From NCBI GenBank assembly GCA_003388505.1, contig QQVO01000020.1:1-64000 (forward strand): 64,000 nucleotides of DNA. Reading direction: 5' to 3'. Below, in pieces: positions 62,588 through 64,000 of this stretch (the first letter of the stretch is position 1; the number at the start of each line of letters is the position of its first letter). The notes under the pieces were generated by a model. It searched no databases. It was not told where the DNA came from and was given only the letters and a program-made list of their open reading frames with translations. Source of the stretch: Planctomycetota bacterium (GTDB lineage Bacteria > Planctomycetota > Planctomycetia > Planctomycetales > Planctomycetaceae). Both the position numbers and the translations under genes were made by a program.

Positions 62588-63987
62588 CACCAACCCCACC
62601 ATCCGCGCGGGAGCGGGACCCGCAATACTCCCGCGAAGAACTGGTACGCGATTGGCACCACGACCAGCGTGACGGCCGCACACGTCGGAATCCGGTTGCC
62701 GAGACTCCACAGCATCAGACCGAGCAGCGCCGCGGAGAGAATGACGAAACCGACCGTCTCAGCCGCCAGCGGATACACAGCGATCGCCAGCACAAAAAGT
62801 GTGCAGGCGATAACGCCTTTTCGAGACACGCTACGCCTGCGGAGACTTGCATTCTCGATTGGCGATTCGGAAGCCGAGCCCGAGCGACGCAGGCCTCGTT
62901 GAACCACCAACAGCACGAGCACCGCGCCAATCGCGGCCAGCAGCGCATTGGGAAACGTCGCGGCGTTGAACCGGTCCCGATTAACGCTGCGCATCACGTC
63001 GCTGGTCAACAGCGCGCCGAGTTGCTCGTCGCGCTCGGCCAGCAGGCGCTGAAATTCCTCCGGGCCGCGCCGCGTGTTGTCGTAACCCTGCTCTTCCATG
63101 AACTGCGGAAACGTCTGCCGTCTGCGAACAACCTCTCCGTCGACCTGGCTTGCGCCGACCAGGATCGTCGTCTCCCCCGACGTGACTCGGTCCAACGCGT
63201 TCGTCAGTGTCTTGACCACGTCTGCTGGTGTGCCTCGCGGCACGGCCAGTCCGCGCCATCCGCCGAGCGTCCAGTCGTAACCGGCGTCCACGAACGTCGG
63301 CACATCTTCGAATCCCGGAACCGGCTGCGGCGACATCACGCCCAGCGCCCGCACGTCGCCGTTCTTCATCTGGGTCGCGGCTTCCGGCAGGCTGCAGCAG
63401 ACCAGGTCGACCCCGCCGCTCATCAATTCCTTCAGCGAGGGGGCCGCTCCCGTCGACGACACCCAGACGACGTCGTCCGCATTCAGCCCGGCTGAAATCA
63501 GCCACCCCGCCAGCGCCAGATGCCAGGCCCCGCCGCTCGCAGTCCCCGAAGCGGTCAACGTTTTCGGATTCGCGCGGATTGCCGCTTCGAGATCGGCAAT
63601 GGTTTCCCACGGGGCGTCCGAATGCACGAACACCGCCGCATAGTCTTCGTTCACCGACATCAACGGGATGCAATCGTGGTATGTCAGATCGGTCAGCCCG
63701 TTCCAGTGCAGCATGTTCAATTCGAGCGTGGCCATCGTCAGGGTGTAGCCGTCCGGCCGCGCGCGGAAACCCCGGTTGTGCCCGGTCACTCCTTTGCCGC
63801 CGGTGGCATTGACGACGCCGACGGGAACTCCGAGTTCCGTTTCGAGATGCGCCGCGATCTGCCGCGAAACGGCGTCCGTCCCGCCCCCCGCTCCCCACGG
63901 ACAGATCAGCGTGATCGGTCGATTCGGGTAAGAGGACGGCTCGTTGCAGCCGGTCAGGCAGACCATGGCGCAGCAGACAGCGACCAT
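62587..63987 (-). CDS. Fused tripartite tricarboxylate transporter protein, TctC binding domain plus TctB membrane domain
   Basis: At least 466 residues. The start region has the lipobox CLTGC within the first 15 residues. Residues about 20-315 are a Bug/TctC solute-binding domain (RPITLICPWGAGGGTDAVSR, then GVVNATGGKGVTGHNRG and VPRGTPADVVKTLTNAL). The last 130 residues carry four hydrophobic helices (NALLAAIGAVLVLLVVQ; VIACTLFVLAIAVYPLAAE; VGFVILSAALLGLMLWSLG; AAVTLVVVPIAYQFFAGVL), matching TctB. The two are normally separate genes. The n-region lacks charge, and upstream codons read P-R-R-A in frame to the window edge, so the true start may lie beyond 64000. Confidence 0.88.
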   Translation of the reverse strand: MVAVCCAMVCLTGCNEPSSYPNRPITLICPWGAGGGTDAVSRQIAAHLETELGVPVGVVNATGGKGVTGHNRGFRARPDGYTLTMATLELNMLHWNGLTDLTYHDCIPLMSVNEDYAAVFVHSDAPWETIADLEAAIRANPKTLTASGTASGGAWHLALAGWLISAGLNADDVVWVSSTGAAPSLKELMSGGVDLVCCSLPEAATQMKNGDVRALGVMSPQPVPGFEDVPTFVDAGYDWTLGGWRGLAVPRGTPADVVKTLTNALDRVTSGETTILVGASQVDGEVVRRRQTFPQFMEEQGYDNTRRGPEEFQRLLAERDEQLGALLTSDVMRSVNRDRFNAATFPNALLAAIGAVLVLLVVQRGLRRSGSASESPIENASLRRRSVSRKGVIACTLFVLAIAVYPLAAETVGFVILSAALLGLMLWSLGNRIPTCAAVTLVVVPIAYQFFAGVLRVPLPRGWWGW

Positions 63988-64000
63988 CGCGCGACGGGGC

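Overview
The window looks like ordinary GC-rich chromosome from a member of the Planctomycetes (order Planctomycetales; genus not determinable by eye). The evidence is lineage-typical gene content: two DUF1080 (3-keto-disaccharide hydrolase) genes, a DUF1549/DUF1553 haem protein in an operon with a pre-peptidase-domain protein, a WD40/cytochrome protein and a PQQ-type propeller, the small basic signature protein of the PVC superphylum, and a bL28 ribosomal protein that resembles chlamydial rather than proteobacterial forms. I saw no rRNA, tRNA or CRISPR array.

Layout. 1-5015: DUF1080 pair, DUF4058, class V aminotransferase and isochorismatase-fold hydrolase, all on the minus strand. 5233-13410: envelope genes, namely an oxidoreductase-like membrane protein, secreted proline-rich proteins, a CpaC-type secretin and two lipoproteins. 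13901-17273: a Tsr3/DTW-like protein translationally coupled to a 58-residue coiled-coil protein, a methyltransferase and a leucine-rich-repeat lipoprotein. 17275-27801: the four-gene haem/propeller operon. 28231-34156: ribBA, rpmB, rpsI, rplM, murD and an alaC-like aminotransferase. 34209-35775: an accessory-looking pair, DUF5131 plus TcmP. 35888-47690: metabolic and housekeeping genes (ybdK-like ligase, M20 peptidase, SDR, comM, PVC basic protein, larB, M24 peptidase, accB-accC, PPi-type pfk). 47962-53107: RND efflux pair and an ion channel. 53287-55683: a pilin-like gene and a 418-residue unknown. 55702-60725: mreB-mreC-mreD-mrdA rod/elongation cluster. 61019-63987: tripartite tricarboxylate transporter with TctC and TctB fused.

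The strongest non-gene signal is a family of three 159-160 bp elements (6733, 11526, 13691). They share terminal inverted repeats beginning CCCGGATTATTC, and each is flanked by a perfect but different 4-bp target duplication (ATAG, TTCG, TTAG). This is a MITE-like non-autonomous transposon family, and one copy sits exactly behind a stop codon that its own target duplication contains. The best candidate for an under-described protein system is the DUF5131-TcmP pair, whose two genes overlap out of frame by 128 bp.

Functional links: murD with mreBCD/mrdA supports peptidoglycan-based envelope growth; the secretin, a pilin-like gene and the lipoproteins could serve a Tad-type pilus; the haem operon is probably an exported complex. 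All functions are read from sequence motifs; no searches were run.
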